DNA of 64,000 nucleotides from Meridianimarinicoccus sp. MJW13 (lineage in GTDB: Bacteria > Pseudomonadota > Alphaproteobacteria > Rhodobacterales > Rhodobacteraceae), in the NCBI RefSeq assembly GCF_014901205.1, contig NZ_JACNMU010000007.1, forward strand, positions 62,001-126,000, given 5' to 3'. The translations under genes were made by a program, and so were the position numbers. Under the pieces are notes generated by a model that saw only the letters and a list, made by a program, of their open reading frames with translations, did no database searches and was not told the DNA's origin. Positions 16,581-25,483 of this stretch are shown one piece after another. Position 1 is the first letter of the stretch, and each line of letters starts with the position of its first letter.

Positions 16581-17386
16581 ACGCTGAAGTGGCAACTGAT
16601 TACTCCGGCGCGCCCGTAGGCGCGCCGGTCTATGAGCTGACCAACGTCAGCAAGACCTATGCGCGCAACCTGGTGGTCGCGCTGGAGAAGGTCGATCTGA
16701 CCCTGAAGAAAGGCAGCTTCACGTCCGTCATCGGGTCGAGTGGCTGTGGAAAATCTACCCTTCTCAAGGTCATGGCGGGACTGATCCCGCCGACGCAGGG
16801 CCGTGTTGTCTTGCAAGGCAAGCCGGTGACCGGCCCCCGCCGCGACATCGGGATGATGTTCCAGCAGGCGACGCTGTTTCCATGGAAGACGGCTGTCGAG
16901 AACATCGTGCTGCCGATCGAAATCCGCGACGGCAAGGCCGCTGCCCGGAAGGCCATGGACAAGGCGCATGAGCTTCTGGACATCGTGGGTCTGAAAGGGT
17001 TCGAAAACGTCTATCCGAACGAGCTGTCGGGTGGCATGGCACAGCGTGCCTCGATCTGCCGGATGCTGATCACCGAACCCGCCGTGCTTTTGCTGGATGA
17101 ACCGTTCAGCGCGCTGGATGAGCTGTCTCGAGACATGATGAACATGGAATTGCAGCGTATCTGCATGGAGCAGAACGCGACGGCCTTTCTGGTCACGCAC
17201 TCCATTCAGGAGGCCGTGATCCTGTCCGACGACATCGTCGTGATGAAACCACGGCCGGGCCGGATCGCCGAGATCGTGAAGGTCGACCTGCCGCGCCCAC
17301 GCACGCTCGACATGATGACGACGCCGAAATTCGGCGAAATCGTGGATCACATCCGCGGCATGCTGGACAAGGGAGAGGACATGTGA
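16577..17386 (+). CDS. ABC transporter ATP-binding protein (TauB/SsuB type)
   Basis: A 269-residue ATPase with all nucleotide-binding motifs: Walker A GSSGCGKST, Q-loop in MFQQATLFPW, signature LSGGMAQR, Walker B LLLLDEPFSALDE and the switch His in LVTHSIQEAV. Its start overlaps the binding-protein stop and its own stop (TGA) overlaps the permease GTG start, so the three are translationally coupled. Works at the cytoplasmic face with the permease in taurine/nitrate/aliphatic-sulfonate-type importers. Confidence 0.93.
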   Translation: MNAEVATDYSGAPVGAPVYELTNVSKTYARNLVVALEKVDLTLKKGSFTSVIGSSGCGKSTLLKVMAGLIPPTQGRVVLQGKPVTGPRRDIGMMFQQATLFPWKTAVENIVLPIEIRDGKAAARKAMDKAHELLDIVGLKGFENVYPNELSGGMAQRASICRMLITEPAVLLLDEPFSALDELSRDMMNMELQRICMEQNATAFLVTHSIQEAVILSDDIVVMKPRPGRIAEIVKVDLPRPRTLDMMTTPKFGEIVDHIRGMLDKGEDM

Positions 17387-18249
17387 CCGAGCTTCAGACC
17401 AACCAGTCCGCCGACGTCGAGACGGTGCAAGACACTGTCTGGGTCCAGGAAATCGCCTTCATCGACTCGGTTCCGCGTTCGATCGCCATGACCTTCGTCT
17501 TCGTCATGTTCATCGGCACCTGGCAACTGGTGACGAGCTTTGGCCTTGTGTCCCCGATCATCCTGCCGACGCCGCTGGAAACGCTGAACGACATGATCTT
17601 CGTGGGCAAGAACCTCCTGACCGGCGGCTATATGCTCACCTCGCTCTGGATCACGATCAAGGAAGTGATCTATGGCTTCGCGCTGGCCATCGCCATCGGG
17701 TTCTCGCTGGGCGTTCTGGTCGGTGAAACGGCCTTTGGTGAAAAAGCCGTGATGCCCTATCTGGTGGCGATCGACACCATGCCCAAGGTCGCCTTCGCGC
17801 CGTTGTTCGTCGCCTGGCTGGGCTTTGGCATCGAATCCAAAGTCGCCCTGGCGGCCTTCATCGCGACCTTCCCCATTGTCGTCGGAACCGCGGCGGGTCT
17901 GCACGCCGCAGATGAAAACGCGCGGATGCTGTTCAAGACCATGGGGGCGACCCGGATGCAGACCCTGATCAAGATGAAGCTGCCCACGGGCCTGCCGCAG
18001 ATCTTCACCGGCGTGAAAATCGGCGCCGTTGGCGTCATGGCTGGCGCGATCACGGGGGAATTTCTGGGTGGCGGCAAGGGCTTTGGCGAGTTGATCCGGG
18101 TCGCGGCCTCGCAGCTCAACACGCCCCGGGTGTTTTCCCTGATCCTCTATCTCAGCCTTGTCGGACTGGCGTTGTACCTGATCGTGCAATGGACCCAACG
18201 CAAGGTTGTCTTCTGGCACAAGGAAAGGGTTGGCGCCGGTGACTACTGA
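17383..18249 (+). CDS. ABC transporter permease (TauC/SsuC type)
   Basis: A 288-residue inner-membrane protein starting with GTG that overlaps the ATPase stop. It has about six hydrophobic segments and the cytoplasmic coupling (EAA-like) loop DENARMLFKTMGATRMQTL followed by KMKLPTGLPQIFTGVKIGA. It forms the channel of the importer. The dehydrogenase gene begins inside its last codons, which ties the transporter to that enzyme's substrate. Confidence 0.9.
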   Translation: MTELQTNQSADVETVQDTVWVQEIAFIDSVPRSIAMTFVFVMFIGTWQLVTSFGLVSPIILPTPLETLNDMIFVGKNLLTGGYMLTSLWITIKEVIYGFALAIAIGFSLGVLVGETAFGEKAVMPYLVAIDTMPKVAFAPLFVAWLGFGIESKVALAAFIATFPIVVGTAAGLHAADENARMLFKTMGATRMQTLIKMKLPTGLPQIFTGVKIGAVGVMAGAITGEFLGGGKGFGELIRVAASQLNTPRVFSLILYLSLVGLALYLIVQWTQRKVVFWHKERVGAGDY

Positions 18250-19315
18250 GCTTTCTCCCATTGCCGTCGACCGACTGCGTGCGTTCGTGGCGCAGGCGCT
18301 TGCATCGCGCGGTGTCGTTGCGGCGGATGCGGAAACGGTCGCATCCCTCATGGTCGAGGCGGATATCTACGGCTACGGCACCCATGGCGTCTTTCGTCTG
18401 CGCCAGTACCTTGCCCGGCTTGCGGGAGGCGGCTGCAACCCCGCCTCCAACATCACCATCGCGCAGGAAACCGTCGCCACGGCGGTGATCGATGGCGATG
18501 ACGGTCTGGGGCATTTGTCCATGGTTGCCGCCCGCGATCTGGCCATCGAAAAGGCCCGGGCCGTCGGTGTCGGATGGGTGGGCGTTCGGCGCGGCAACCA
18601 CGCAGGCCCACTGGCGCTTTACGTCCGTCCGCTGGCCGAGGCCGGCTTGCTGGGCTTTTCGGCCGCCGTGGGCAGTGCCAACCACGTGCCCCCCTATGGA
18701 GGCACGGATCTGCTGATCGGCACCAATCCGATTGCCTTCTCTGCCCCCTCGACCGGGCCTGATCCCTTTGTCTTCGACATGGCGACCACCGTGGCGGCCA
18801 TGGGCAAGATCAAGACCCTGTTGCAACAGGGCGAACCCATGCCCGAGGGCTGGATGGTGGGTCGCGACGGTCAACCCCTGACCGATCCCGCCCGCAAGTC
18901 CGAAGGCTTCCTTCTCCCCATCGGCGGGCCCAAGGGATACGGCCTGTCGCTGGCGATCGGCCTTCTGGCCGGGGTGCTGAACGGCGCCGCCTTCGGGTCT
19001 GACGTGGTGGATTTCACCAAGGATACGACATCTTCCACCAACACGGGGCAATTCGTCGTGGCGCTGGATCCGGCAGCCTTTGGCCTGCACGGCGATTTCG
19101 CGGAAGCCGCGGCGAGGGTCTTTGCCGAGATGCGCGCGTCAACCCCGCTGCCCGACCGTGATCCCGTGCGCATACCGGGGGATGGCAAGACCGCCATGGC
19201 CGCGATGCGCCGCACCACCGGGTTGACGCTGAACCCGGCGCTGCGCCGGGATCTGAACACCCTGGCGGCGGATTGCGGGATTGCCCTTCCTTTCCCGGAC
19301 GACAAGACAGCCTGA
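18239..19315 (+). CDS. Ldh2/malate-type NAD(P)-dependent 2-hydroxyacid dehydrogenase
   Basis: A 358-residue member of the type-2 malate/L-lactate dehydrogenase family (with ureidoglycolate and sulfolactate dehydrogenases). The GTG at 18239 follows AAGGAAAGGG and overlaps the permease end. Typical segments are YGTHGVFRLRQYLARL, GVGWVGVRRGNHAGP with its conserved His, and PYGGTDLLIGTNPIAF followed by FDMATT. It interconverts a 2-oxo acid and a 2-hydroxy acid in the cytoplasm. Being last gene of the ABC operon, it probably acts on the imported compound or on a product of the FAA-family enzyme. The family includes ComC (R-sulfolactate), but a sulfur substrate is only a possibility. Confidence 0.87.
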   Translation: MTTELSPIAVDRLRAFVAQALASRGVVAADAETVASLMVEADIYGYGTHGVFRLRQYLARLAGGGCNPASNITIAQETVATAVIDGDDGLGHLSMVAARDLAIEKARAVGVGWVGVRRGNHAGPLALYVRPLAEAGLLGFSAAVGSANHVPPYGGTDLLIGTNPIAFSAPSTGPDPFVFDMATTVAAMGKIKTLLQQGEPMPEGWMVGRDGQPLTDPARKSEGFLLPIGGPKGYGLSLAIGLLAGVLNGAAFGSDVVDFTKDTTSSTNTGQFVVALDPAAFGLHGDFAEAAARVFAEMRASTPLPDRDPVRIPGDGKTAMAAMRRTTGLTLNPALRRDLNTLAADCGIALPFPDDKTA

Positions 19316-19457
19316 ACACTTTTTGACCTGGACGTCACAGCGCGGGTTCGCGCGGGGCATCCGGGATCTTGCGCAATTCTGAAAACCACGAACCTGGCTG
19401 AGGAAAAGAGCCCGCCGCCGCTGGCAGTGCTGTGGCCCGAAGCTTGTGGGCAGGATA

Positions 19458-19488
19458 AAGGGCCGATGGATCGCTCCGTCGGCCCCTT
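19458..19488 (+). terminator. Hairpin after the ABC/dehydrogenase operon
   Basis: GGGCCGA-T-GGA (19460-19470) pairs with TCC-G-TCGGCCC (19475-19485) around TCGC; flanking AA and CTT extend it slightly. It lies 140 bases after the dehydrogenase stop, in the otherwise empty 269-base gap between convergent operons. The T-run is weak. Confidence 0.4.
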
Positions 19489-19584
19489 GTTGCGTGGTGC
19501 GCTGTGAAGGTGACACTGGGGTGATCGCGTGCCGGACACGCCGTTCACGGCGCCCCCTTAACGGTCGTCAAGCCGCCGCCCGCT

Positions 19585-20451
19585 CTATTCAGCCGCGAGG
19601 ATGACGTCGAAGTTCACGTAAAGGAAGGGCGCATCGATCTTGCCCGACAGTTCCATCCCATCGGGGAATTCACCGGCGGGTTTTTCGACATAGGTCATGA
19701 CCAGATCCTCGCGCACGCCAAAGACGGTATCCTCGTCAAGATACGGATCATCGTCGGGGAAAATTTCCGTCACGAGCGTCCGGAATCCGGGCGCCTTCAC
19801 GATGTAATGCAGGTGCGATGGCCGCCACGGATGGCGACCGCAGGCCCGCAGGATTTCACCGACCGGACCATCCGACGGCACGGTGTATTCTACCGGCTTG
19901 ACCGTCGTGAAGGCATAGCGGCCATCCGCACCGACGGTCATGAGACCGTGAAAGGAATAGGTGTCCTGGTTCTCGTCCTGGCTGGCATAAAGACCATTCG
20001 GGGCGGTTTGCCAGATATCGATCTCGGCGTTCGGAATGGGATTGCCATCGGTATCCCGAATAACCCCTTCGGCCAGCAACACCGGCCCGCCGAAATCGCG
20101 CTTCAGGTCGCCGCCAACCGCCAGCGGCGGGGCCCCCGATACGTGGAACGGCCCCAGCACCGACGAGGATGTCGCGTTGTCCTGGGAATGCAGCATGTCC
20201 ACCAGCGACGACAGCCCCAGCACATCCGAGGCCAGAACGAATTCGTGCCTGTCCTCGGCCTCGACCGCGGCACAGCCTTGCAGGAACGCGATGCCGTGAC
20301 GCCATTCTTCGTGCGTCAGGTTGGTCTCTCGCGCGAAGTCGTGAAGGTGCTGAACCAATGCGCTCATGACCTCCCGCGTTCGGGGTGCCATGTCGTTAGC
20401 CAGATAGCCTTTGAACACGTCCGTGATGTTGTCCTTGGTGACGTTGCGCAT
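19585..20451 (-). CDS. Intradiol ring-cleavage dioxygenase (hydroxyquinol/catechol 1,2-dioxygenase type)
   Basis: A 288-residue non-heme Fe(III) dioxygenase. The N-terminal helical dimerisation domain (about 1-100) is followed by the beta-sandwich core. The iron ligands are visible as Tyr154 (NGLYASQ), Tyr189 (PVEYTVP), His213 and His215 (WRPSHLHYIV), with spacing like that of catechol 1,2-dioxygenases. It opens a dihydroxy- or trihydroxybenzene ring between the hydroxyls to a muconate or maleylacetate. It is the last gene of a seven-gene minus-strand operon with a TRAP transporter, OsmC protein, nitroreductase and FAA-family enzyme. No maleylacetate reductase or muconate cycloisomerase is in the window. 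Confidence 0.88.
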   Translation of the reverse strand: MRNVTKDNITDVFKGYLANDMAPRTREVMSALVQHLHDFARETNLTHEEWRHGIAFLQGCAAVEAEDRHEFVLASDVLGLSSLVDMLHSQDNATSSSVLGPFHVSGAPPLAVGGDLKRDFGGPVLLAEGVIRDTDGNPIPNAEIDIWQTAPNGLYASQDENQDTYSFHGLMTVGADGRYAFTTVKPVEYTVPSDGPVGEILRACGRHPWRPSHLHYIVKAPGFRTLVTEIFPDDDPYLDEDTVFGVREDLVMTYVEKPAGEFPDGMELSGKIDAPFLYVNFDVILAAE

Positions 20452-20462
20452 CGGATGTCTCC

Positions 20463-21767
20463 TTAGATGAGAGCAAGGCTGAGAATTGGGAACTGGATCA
20501 GGATCAGCAGGATGATCAGCATGACAAAGGCGAAGGGCAGTGCGCCCATGAACACGTCCTTGAGCGAAATGCTGTCATCATTCAGCGTCGATTTGATCAC
20601 GAAGCACGAGATCCCCAGGGGCGGCGTGAGCAGCCCGATCTCGGCACCGACGACCGTGACGATGCCGAACCAGATCAGGGACATGTCAAGGGCTTCGACG
20701 AGCGGCAGGAACAGGGGCACGACGATCAGGATGATCGAGGCGGTGTCCAGAAGCGTGCCCAGAAACAGCATGAGCAGGATGTACAGGATCATGATGCCCC
20801 AGAACGAAGCCTCGCTGCCTGCCAGCAGGTCCTGCAACTGGTTCGGCAGACCGGCCATGCCCAGCATCCGGCTGTAGATCGAGGCGGCGGTGATCAGGAA
20901 CAGGATCGCCGCGGTGATGTGGCCGGTCTCCAGCAAGGCGTCCCAGAAGGTTCGCAAGCTCATCGAGCGGCGCACCAAAGCGATGATCAGGGCGACCAGA
21001 GCACCGGCGGCGCCGGCCTCGACCGCGGTCAGCCAGCCGGTGTAGATGCCCCCCAGTACGATGGTGATCAGGAAAACCGTCGGGAGGGTCTTGGAGGCGA
21101 TCTCGCGCCCCGACATCCATTCGGTGTCCTCGACCATGCGGCCCCCGACGAAACCGGGCGTGTAGCGGCCCATGACCCAGATCGCCCCCACATAGGCAAT
21201 GGCCAGCATGATGCCGGGGATGACACCGGCGAGGAACATGTCGCCCACCGATTGCTCGGACACGAAGGAATAGATGATCAGCATCGCCGAGGGCGGGATG
21301 ATCATCCCCAGCACCGAGGATCCCGCGACTACGCCCACCGCAAAGCGCGGGTTGTAGTCCTGGGCGATCATCTGCGGAACCGAGACCTTGGTGAAGACCG
21401 AGGCGGAGGCAATCGAGGATCCGGTCACCGCGGCGAAGACGGCATTGGCGCCAACCGTTGCCATGCCGATGCCGCCCTTCACCTTGCGGAACCGCAAGGT
21501 CATGACTTCATAGATGTCCCTGCCCAATCCGGCCTTTGAAACGATCAGCCCCATGAAGGTGAACAGCGGGATCGTGGCGAAACTGTATTCCATCGCCGAA
21601 TCGCCAACGGCGACTTTCAGCAGGTTCAGGGCCAGGGTGAAGTTGTCGCGCATCAACCAGATCGAGATGAACGACACCATCCCCAGGGCCACGGGAATGT
21701 AGACCCCGGCATAGATCAGGAAAACGATCGCGGCGACCGAGATCAGGCCAATTTCAATCGGGCTCAT
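20463..21767 (-). CDS. TRAP transporter large permease (DctM family)
   Basis: A 434-residue membrane protein with about 12 hydrophobic segments, matching the DctM/SiaM large subunit. Characteristic stretches are FMGLIVSKAGLGRDIYEV, ANAVFAAVTGSSIASASVF and the C-terminal VGAEIGLLTPPLGISCFVI. It drives sodium- or proton-coupled uptake of organic anions. Its ATG overlaps the DctQ stop by 4 bases, and the dioxygenase gene follows 11 bases later. Substrate probably a carboxylate related to the dioxygenase pathway; this is inferred from position. Confidence 0.92.
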   Translation of the reverse strand: MSPIEIGLISVAAIVFLIYAGVYIPVALGMVSFISIWLMRDNFTLALNLLKVAVGDSAMEYSFATIPLFTFMGLIVSKAGLGRDIYEVMTLRFRKVKGGIGMATVGANAVFAAVTGSSIASASVFTKVSVPQMIAQDYNPRFAVGVVAGSSVLGMIIPPSAMLIIYSFVSEQSVGDMFLAGVIPGIMLAIAYVGAIWVMGRYTPGFVGGRMVEDTEWMSGREIASKTLPTVFLITIVLGGIYTGWLTAVEAGAAGALVALIIALVRRSMSLRTFWDALLETGHITAAILFLITAASIYSRMLGMAGLPNQLQDLLAGSEASFWGIMILYILLMLFLGTLLDTASIILIVVPLFLPLVEALDMSLIWFGIVTVVGAEIGLLTPPLGISCFVIKSTLNDDSISLKDVFMGALPFAFVMLIILLILIQFPILSLALI

Positions 21768-22315
21768 GTTTTGGGCTCGTCATGTTCGGGAACGCGGACC
21801 AGTTGCGGCCGATCCTGCGCTGAGACAACTTTGAGGATGAAGATCACACAGGACAGGGCACAGCCGAGCGCGATCACCAGTTTCACCGGCCACCACGGCA
21901 GGGTGAACAGCCCCGGAACGCCGAAATAGTCCTGCGTTTCCCACATGTGCAGGAACTCGGGGAACATGATGTAGGCGATCAGCGCCATGAAGATGGCCGA
22001 GACCGCGTTGATGATCCGCCGCAGTCCAGAGGTCAGGCGCGGTCTGCGGTCGTGCAGCAGGTTCAGAAACCCGTCCGAGCGTGTCAGCCGGTCAACCCGC
22101 ACCACATCGGCCAGTTGCAGAAAGACGATAAACACCACCGAGAATTGAACGATTTCGTAGGTGCCCTTGAGCGGGGAACTGAAGACCCCCCGCGCAATGA
22201 CATCGACGTTGAGGATGACCACCAACGCCAGAACCGCGAGGGTTCCGATGGCGTTGGCAGCGATCGCAAGGGCATTGGCGACCCGGCTCAGGCCGAGCGT
22301 CACGGTTTTCAGCAT
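21764..22315 (-). CDS. TRAP transporter small permease (DctQ family)
   Basis: A 183-residue protein with four hydrophobic segments, the usual DctQ topology, and the segment LNVDVIARGVFSSPLKGTYEIVQF split across helix 1 and the following loop that marks this family. It stabilises the DctM subunit in the membrane. The gene lies between dctP-like and dctM-like genes with a 4-base overlap to the latter. Confidence 0.88.
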   Translation of the reverse strand: MLKTVTLGLSRVANALAIAANAIGTLAVLALVVILNVDVIARGVFSSPLKGTYEIVQFSVVFIVFLQLADVVRVDRLTRSDGFLNLLHDRRPRLTSGLRRIINAVSAIFMALIAYIMFPEFLHMWETQDYFGVPGLFTLPWWPVKLVIALGCALSCVIFILKVVSAQDRPQLVRVPEHDEPKT

Positions 22316-22348
22316 GTTGTCGGCCTCGGTTGTCGGGTCGCCATGGGA

Positions 22349-23422
22349 TCAGGGCTGGGTCCAGTCGCGCACGCCGACAAAGCCTTCGGCTTCCAGCTTG
22401 GCCAGATAGGCTGCCAGCATTTCGCTGCCCGGTTCGCCCGCATCATTCAGGGTCTGCGCCCATTCCTGCGCAATGTTGGGCATCGCTGCTGCCCAGGCCG
22501 CGCGATCCTCTTGCGAGACTTCGACAATGGTGCCACCTGCCGCGACATAGGCCGCTTCGGAGTCCGCCGCGATATCCATGGCAATGCCGGCGAGATGGTC
22601 GCGGTATGCAACGGCAACCTCTTGCAGCACGCCTTTCACTTCGTCGGGCAGGCCATTCCAATAGTCCTGGTTGACCGTGACCGTCTTGGTGTTCACCGCG
22701 CCCAGATCGACGCTCAGCATATAGGGCGCAACTTCCGAGATCTTGAACGTCGCGCCGGCTTCGGGCCAAAGCATGGCAGCATCGACAAGGCCGGTCTGCA
22801 CCATGTTGTAGAAATCGGTCAGCCCGCCACGCACGCCGGCCGCCCCATTGATGCCTTCGAGATAGCGCAGGTTCATCCCCGCGCCCGCGATCTTCTTGTT
22901 CTCAAGATCCTTGAGGCTGGCGACTTCGGACGACGAAAACACCTGATAGCTGTCCAGCACCACTCCGGTCGCCAGGTAGACCTGGTTCTGGGCCGCAAAT
23001 TCGTTCTGCATTGTGGGGAATTCGCGCGCGATCTCGTCCACGGCCTTTGCCACGGCGCGGGCATCCGATGACACGAAGGGCGTCACGGCGGAAATCCCCT
23101 GGCTGGGCAGTTTGGACGAATGGAAGATCGTTGTGACGATCCCGATATCGCCCAGCCCCAGTTGGATGCCTTCCAGCACCCCGCGCGGCTTCACGATGGA
23201 CCCGCCATAGTTCTCTTGCCAGTCCATGACGTAGTTGCCGTTCTCGGCCAGACGGCGGTCGACTTCGGGAATGAAGAAATTGCTGAATTCCCGCACCCAG
23301 AGCGAGCGGTCGGGGTAGCCGTCAATCACGACCGCGGAAATCGTTTCTTGCGCGACGACGGGCATCGCGGTCATGCCCGCCAGGGCAACCCCCATGAGGC
23401 AGCGTTTGCTCCAGTTGATCAT
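22349..23422 (-). CDS. TRAP transporter periplasmic solute-binding protein (DctP family)
   Basis: A 357-residue exported protein with signal peptide MINWSKRCLMGVALAGMTAM and cleavage near VVAQE; GGGAGGAAAA gives a strong ribosome site. DctP features include the middle VASLKDLENKKIAGAG, where an Arg at NLRYLEG corresponds to the usual carboxylate-binding region, and the later DYWNGLPDEVKGVLQEVAVAY. It captures the solute in the periplasm for DctQM. The strong signal suggests it is the most highly translated gene of the operon. Confidence 0.9.
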   Translation of the reverse strand: MINWSKRCLMGVALAGMTAMPVVAQETISAVVIDGYPDRSLWVREFSNFFIPEVDRRLAENGNYVMDWQENYGGSIVKPRGVLEGIQLGLGDIGIVTTIFHSSKLPSQGISAVTPFVSSDARAVAKAVDEIAREFPTMQNEFAAQNQVYLATGVVLDSYQVFSSSEVASLKDLENKKIAGAGMNLRYLEGINGAAGVRGGLTDFYNMVQTGLVDAAMLWPEAGATFKISEVAPYMLSVDLGAVNTKTVTVNQDYWNGLPDEVKGVLQEVAVAYRDHLAGIAMDIAADSEAAYVAAGGTIVEVSQEDRAAWAAAMPNIAQEWAQTLNDAGEPGSEMLAAYLAKLEAEGFVGVRDWTQP

Positions 23423-23463
23423 TTGTTTTCCTCCCAGAAATTCGGACGTTTCGCCCGGTTGCT

Positions 23464-23922
23464 TCAGTTGGTCTTCACCCAGGTCACCGTCAGGTCCGTC
23501 CCTGCCGCCACGAAAAGCTTGGCGATGGCACAGTACTTTGCGGTTTCGGCACCGACGCGATCCAGGTCCTTCTGGTTCGCCGGCGTGGTGCAGTTCACGG
23601 TCAGGGCGATCGCGGGAAAAGGCAGGTCGATTTCCTCTTCCATCAGGACGCCGCGCCGATCGAACCGGGCGGCCGCGTCGATGGTCACGTCGCCCAGATC
23701 GATGCCAAGACGGTGCGCGTTCTTGTGGCCGATCACATTGGTGCAGGCGATCAGGGACGCCACCGCGGCCTCGGTCGGCGACGGTCCCAGATTGGTGCCG
23801 CCGCGTTCCTTTGGCTCATCGATGACCACCTGCAGATCGCGCAGGGGAATTTCGGTGCGCGCATGTGTCGGACATTGCGCCGTGGTCCGATATGTCACGA
23901 CAGACTTTGGTTTGATTGCCAT
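23464..23922 (-). CDS. OsmC/Ohr-family protein
   Basis: A 152-residue protein; the start at 23922 is chosen because the longer frame runs into the nitroreductase gene. It shows GTNLGPSPTEAAVASLIACTNVIG with the conserved Cys, and a second Cys in LTVNCTTPANQKD, plus AAKYCA-like ETAKYCAIAKLF. OsmC-family proteins are thiol peroxidases or related cysteine enzymes in the cytoplasm. It lies in the dioxygenase/TRAP operon, so it may handle a reactive intermediate or peroxide rather than general osmotic stress. Confidence 0.85.
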   Translation of the reverse strand: MAIKPKSVVTYRTTAQCPTHARTEIPLRDLQVVIDEPKERGGTNLGPSPTEAAVASLIACTNVIGHKNAHRLGIDLGDVTIDAAARFDRRGVLMEEEIDLPFPAIALTVNCTTPANQKDLDRVGAETAKYCAIAKLFVAAGTDLTVTWVKTN

Positions 23923-23936
23923 GGTCTTTCCCACCT

Positions 23937-24602
23937 TCAGGCGAAGCTGCAGACTTGATCGAACGAGAACCGCGGCAACTTCTGGAACAACGCGCTTTCG
24001 TCGGCGTAGCCGAGGTTGCACAGGAAATTCGATTTCAGCGGTGTGCCTGCAAAGAACTCCTCATCCACGATGGCGTTCGAAAACCCTGACATCGCGCCCA
24101 CATCCAGACCAAGCGCCCGCGCCGCGATCATCAGATACGCGCCCTGCAGCGTGCCGTTTCGAAACGCCGTGGTCTCGCAATGCTCGGGCTTGCCTTCGAA
24201 ATGCGGGCGGCGGTCTTCGTGCGGGAAGAGGAACGGCAGATGCTTCCAAAAATCGATGTCATAGGCCACGATCACCGTGACCGGCGCGGCCATCATCTTG
24301 TCGATGTTCTTTGCCTTGAGGGATTTGGCCAGCCGCGCCTTGCCCTCTGGCGACTTCACGAAAACGAAGCGTGCCGGCAGCGTGTTCATGCTGGTGGCCC
24401 CGTTGATCGTGATCTCGAACAGCTCGTGCAGCAGCTCATCGCTGACCGGCTTGTCCGTCCACGCATAGTGTGAGCGGGCGCCGCGCAGCACCACGTCGAT
24501 CGCGTCGTCAGACAGGCGTTCAAGCCGCTGCCGCAAGTCGCGAACATCGGCCTGCGCCTTCGCCCGCGCCTCTTCCAGCGCCTTGCCGACGGGCGCGGTC
24601 AT
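23937..24602 (-). CDS. Nitroreductase-family FMN enzyme (RutE-like)
   Basis: A 221-residue flavoenzyme with an N-terminal RGARSHYAWTDKPVSDELL, FMN-contacting ATSMNTLPARFVFVKS, and a C-terminal LGLDVGAMSGF. Members such as RutE reduce malonic semialdehyde or related alpha,beta-unsaturated or nitro compounds using NAD(P)H. Its start overlaps the FAA-family gene stop by 4 bases. In this operon it could reduce a double bond of a ring-cleavage product (the job done by maleylacetate reductase elsewhere); that is inference. Confidence 0.87.
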   Translation of the reverse strand: MTAPVGKALEEARAKAQADVRDLRQRLERLSDDAIDVVLRGARSHYAWTDKPVSDELLHELFEITINGATSMNTLPARFVFVKSPEGKARLAKSLKAKNIDKMMAAPVTVIVAYDIDFWKHLPFLFPHEDRRPHFEGKPEHCETTAFRNGTLQGAYLMIAARALGLDVGAMSGFSNAIVDEEFFAGTPLKSNFLCNLGYADESALFQKLPRFSFDQVCSFA

Positions 24603-25483
24603 TCTGCAGCCACTTTCACGGGCAGGTCCTTTTCGTCGATGACGGGGCTGGAACAGATGCCGATGCCTTCGATCTCGATATCGACAACCTCTCCGGGCTT
24701 CAGCCAGCGCGGATTGGGCTTCTTGGCATGGCCAACACCCGGCGGTGTGCCCATTGCGATCAGATCGCCGGGTTCCAGCGTGGTGTATTCGGAAATCGTG
24801 GCGATGGTCTGGGCCACCGACCAGATCATGTTGCCGGTGTTGGAGGACTGGAGGATCTCCGTCCCGACCCGGCTTTCGATCTTCAGACCGCCAGCACCCT
24901 GGGGCAGGTCATCCGGCGTCACGACAAACGGGCCGATCGCGCCGGTGTTGTCAAAGTTCTTGCCGGGGGTCCATTGATGCGTCTTGCGCTGGTAGTCGCG
25001 CACCGAGCCGTCGTTGAACACCGTGTAGCCAAAGACATGATCCAGCGCATCGGCTTCGGAAATATGCCGCCCGCCCTTGCCGACGATCAGCATCAGCTCG
25101 GCCTCGTAATCCAGCCGTTCCGAACAGCTTGGACGCACCATGGGCGCACCGGCAGCCATGACCGAATTCCGGCCACGCATGAACAGCGCCGGGTAGTCGG
25201 GGATGTCATAGCCCCCTTCCTTGATGTGGTCGGTGTAGTTCAAGCCGAGGCAGATGATCGTGCCCGGTGTCGCAACGGGCAGCGCAGGAATGATTGACGT
25301 GACCGCAACACGGGGGGCGTCGGCAAGGTCTCCCGCAATCGAATCCAGCAAGGACGGATCGCGGATCAGTGCCATGAGATCGACCCCGATCGCCGGGTTC
25401 AGTGCGGTCAGATTCACCGCTGTATCGCCCTCGACAGCGTACACCGCCGCACCAGAATGGTCAGAACCAACCAGATATCGCAT
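24599..25483 (-). CDS. Fumarylacetoacetate-hydrolase family protein
   Basis: A 294-residue enzyme, first gene of the TRAP/dioxygenase operon. The catalytic domain contains GTIICLGLNYTDHIKEGG, the acidic metal site in ERLDYEAELMLIVGKGG, and EPGDLIAMGTPPGVGHA. It likely hydrolyses or hydrates a 2-oxo acid produced downstream of ring opening. It is the third FAA-family gene within 13 kb, and differs clearly from the other two (for example KTHQWTPGKNFDNTGAIGP in place of the GRPW or KGKGLDGSCPLGP loops). Confidence 0.88.
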   Translation of the reverse strand: MRYLVGSDHSGAAVYAVEGDTAVNLTALNPAIGVDLMALIRDPSLLDSIAGDLADAPRVAVTSIIPALPVATPGTIICLGLNYTDHIKEGGYDIPDYPALFMRGRNSVMAAGAPMVRPSCSERLDYEAELMLIVGKGGRHISEADALDHVFGYTVFNDGSVRDYQRKTHQWTPGKNFDNTGAIGPFVVTPDDLPQGAGGLKIESRVGTEILQSSNTGNMIWSVAQTIATISEYTTLEPGDLIAMGTPPGVGHAKKPNPRWLKPGEVVDIEIEGIGICSSPVIDEKDLPVKVAAE

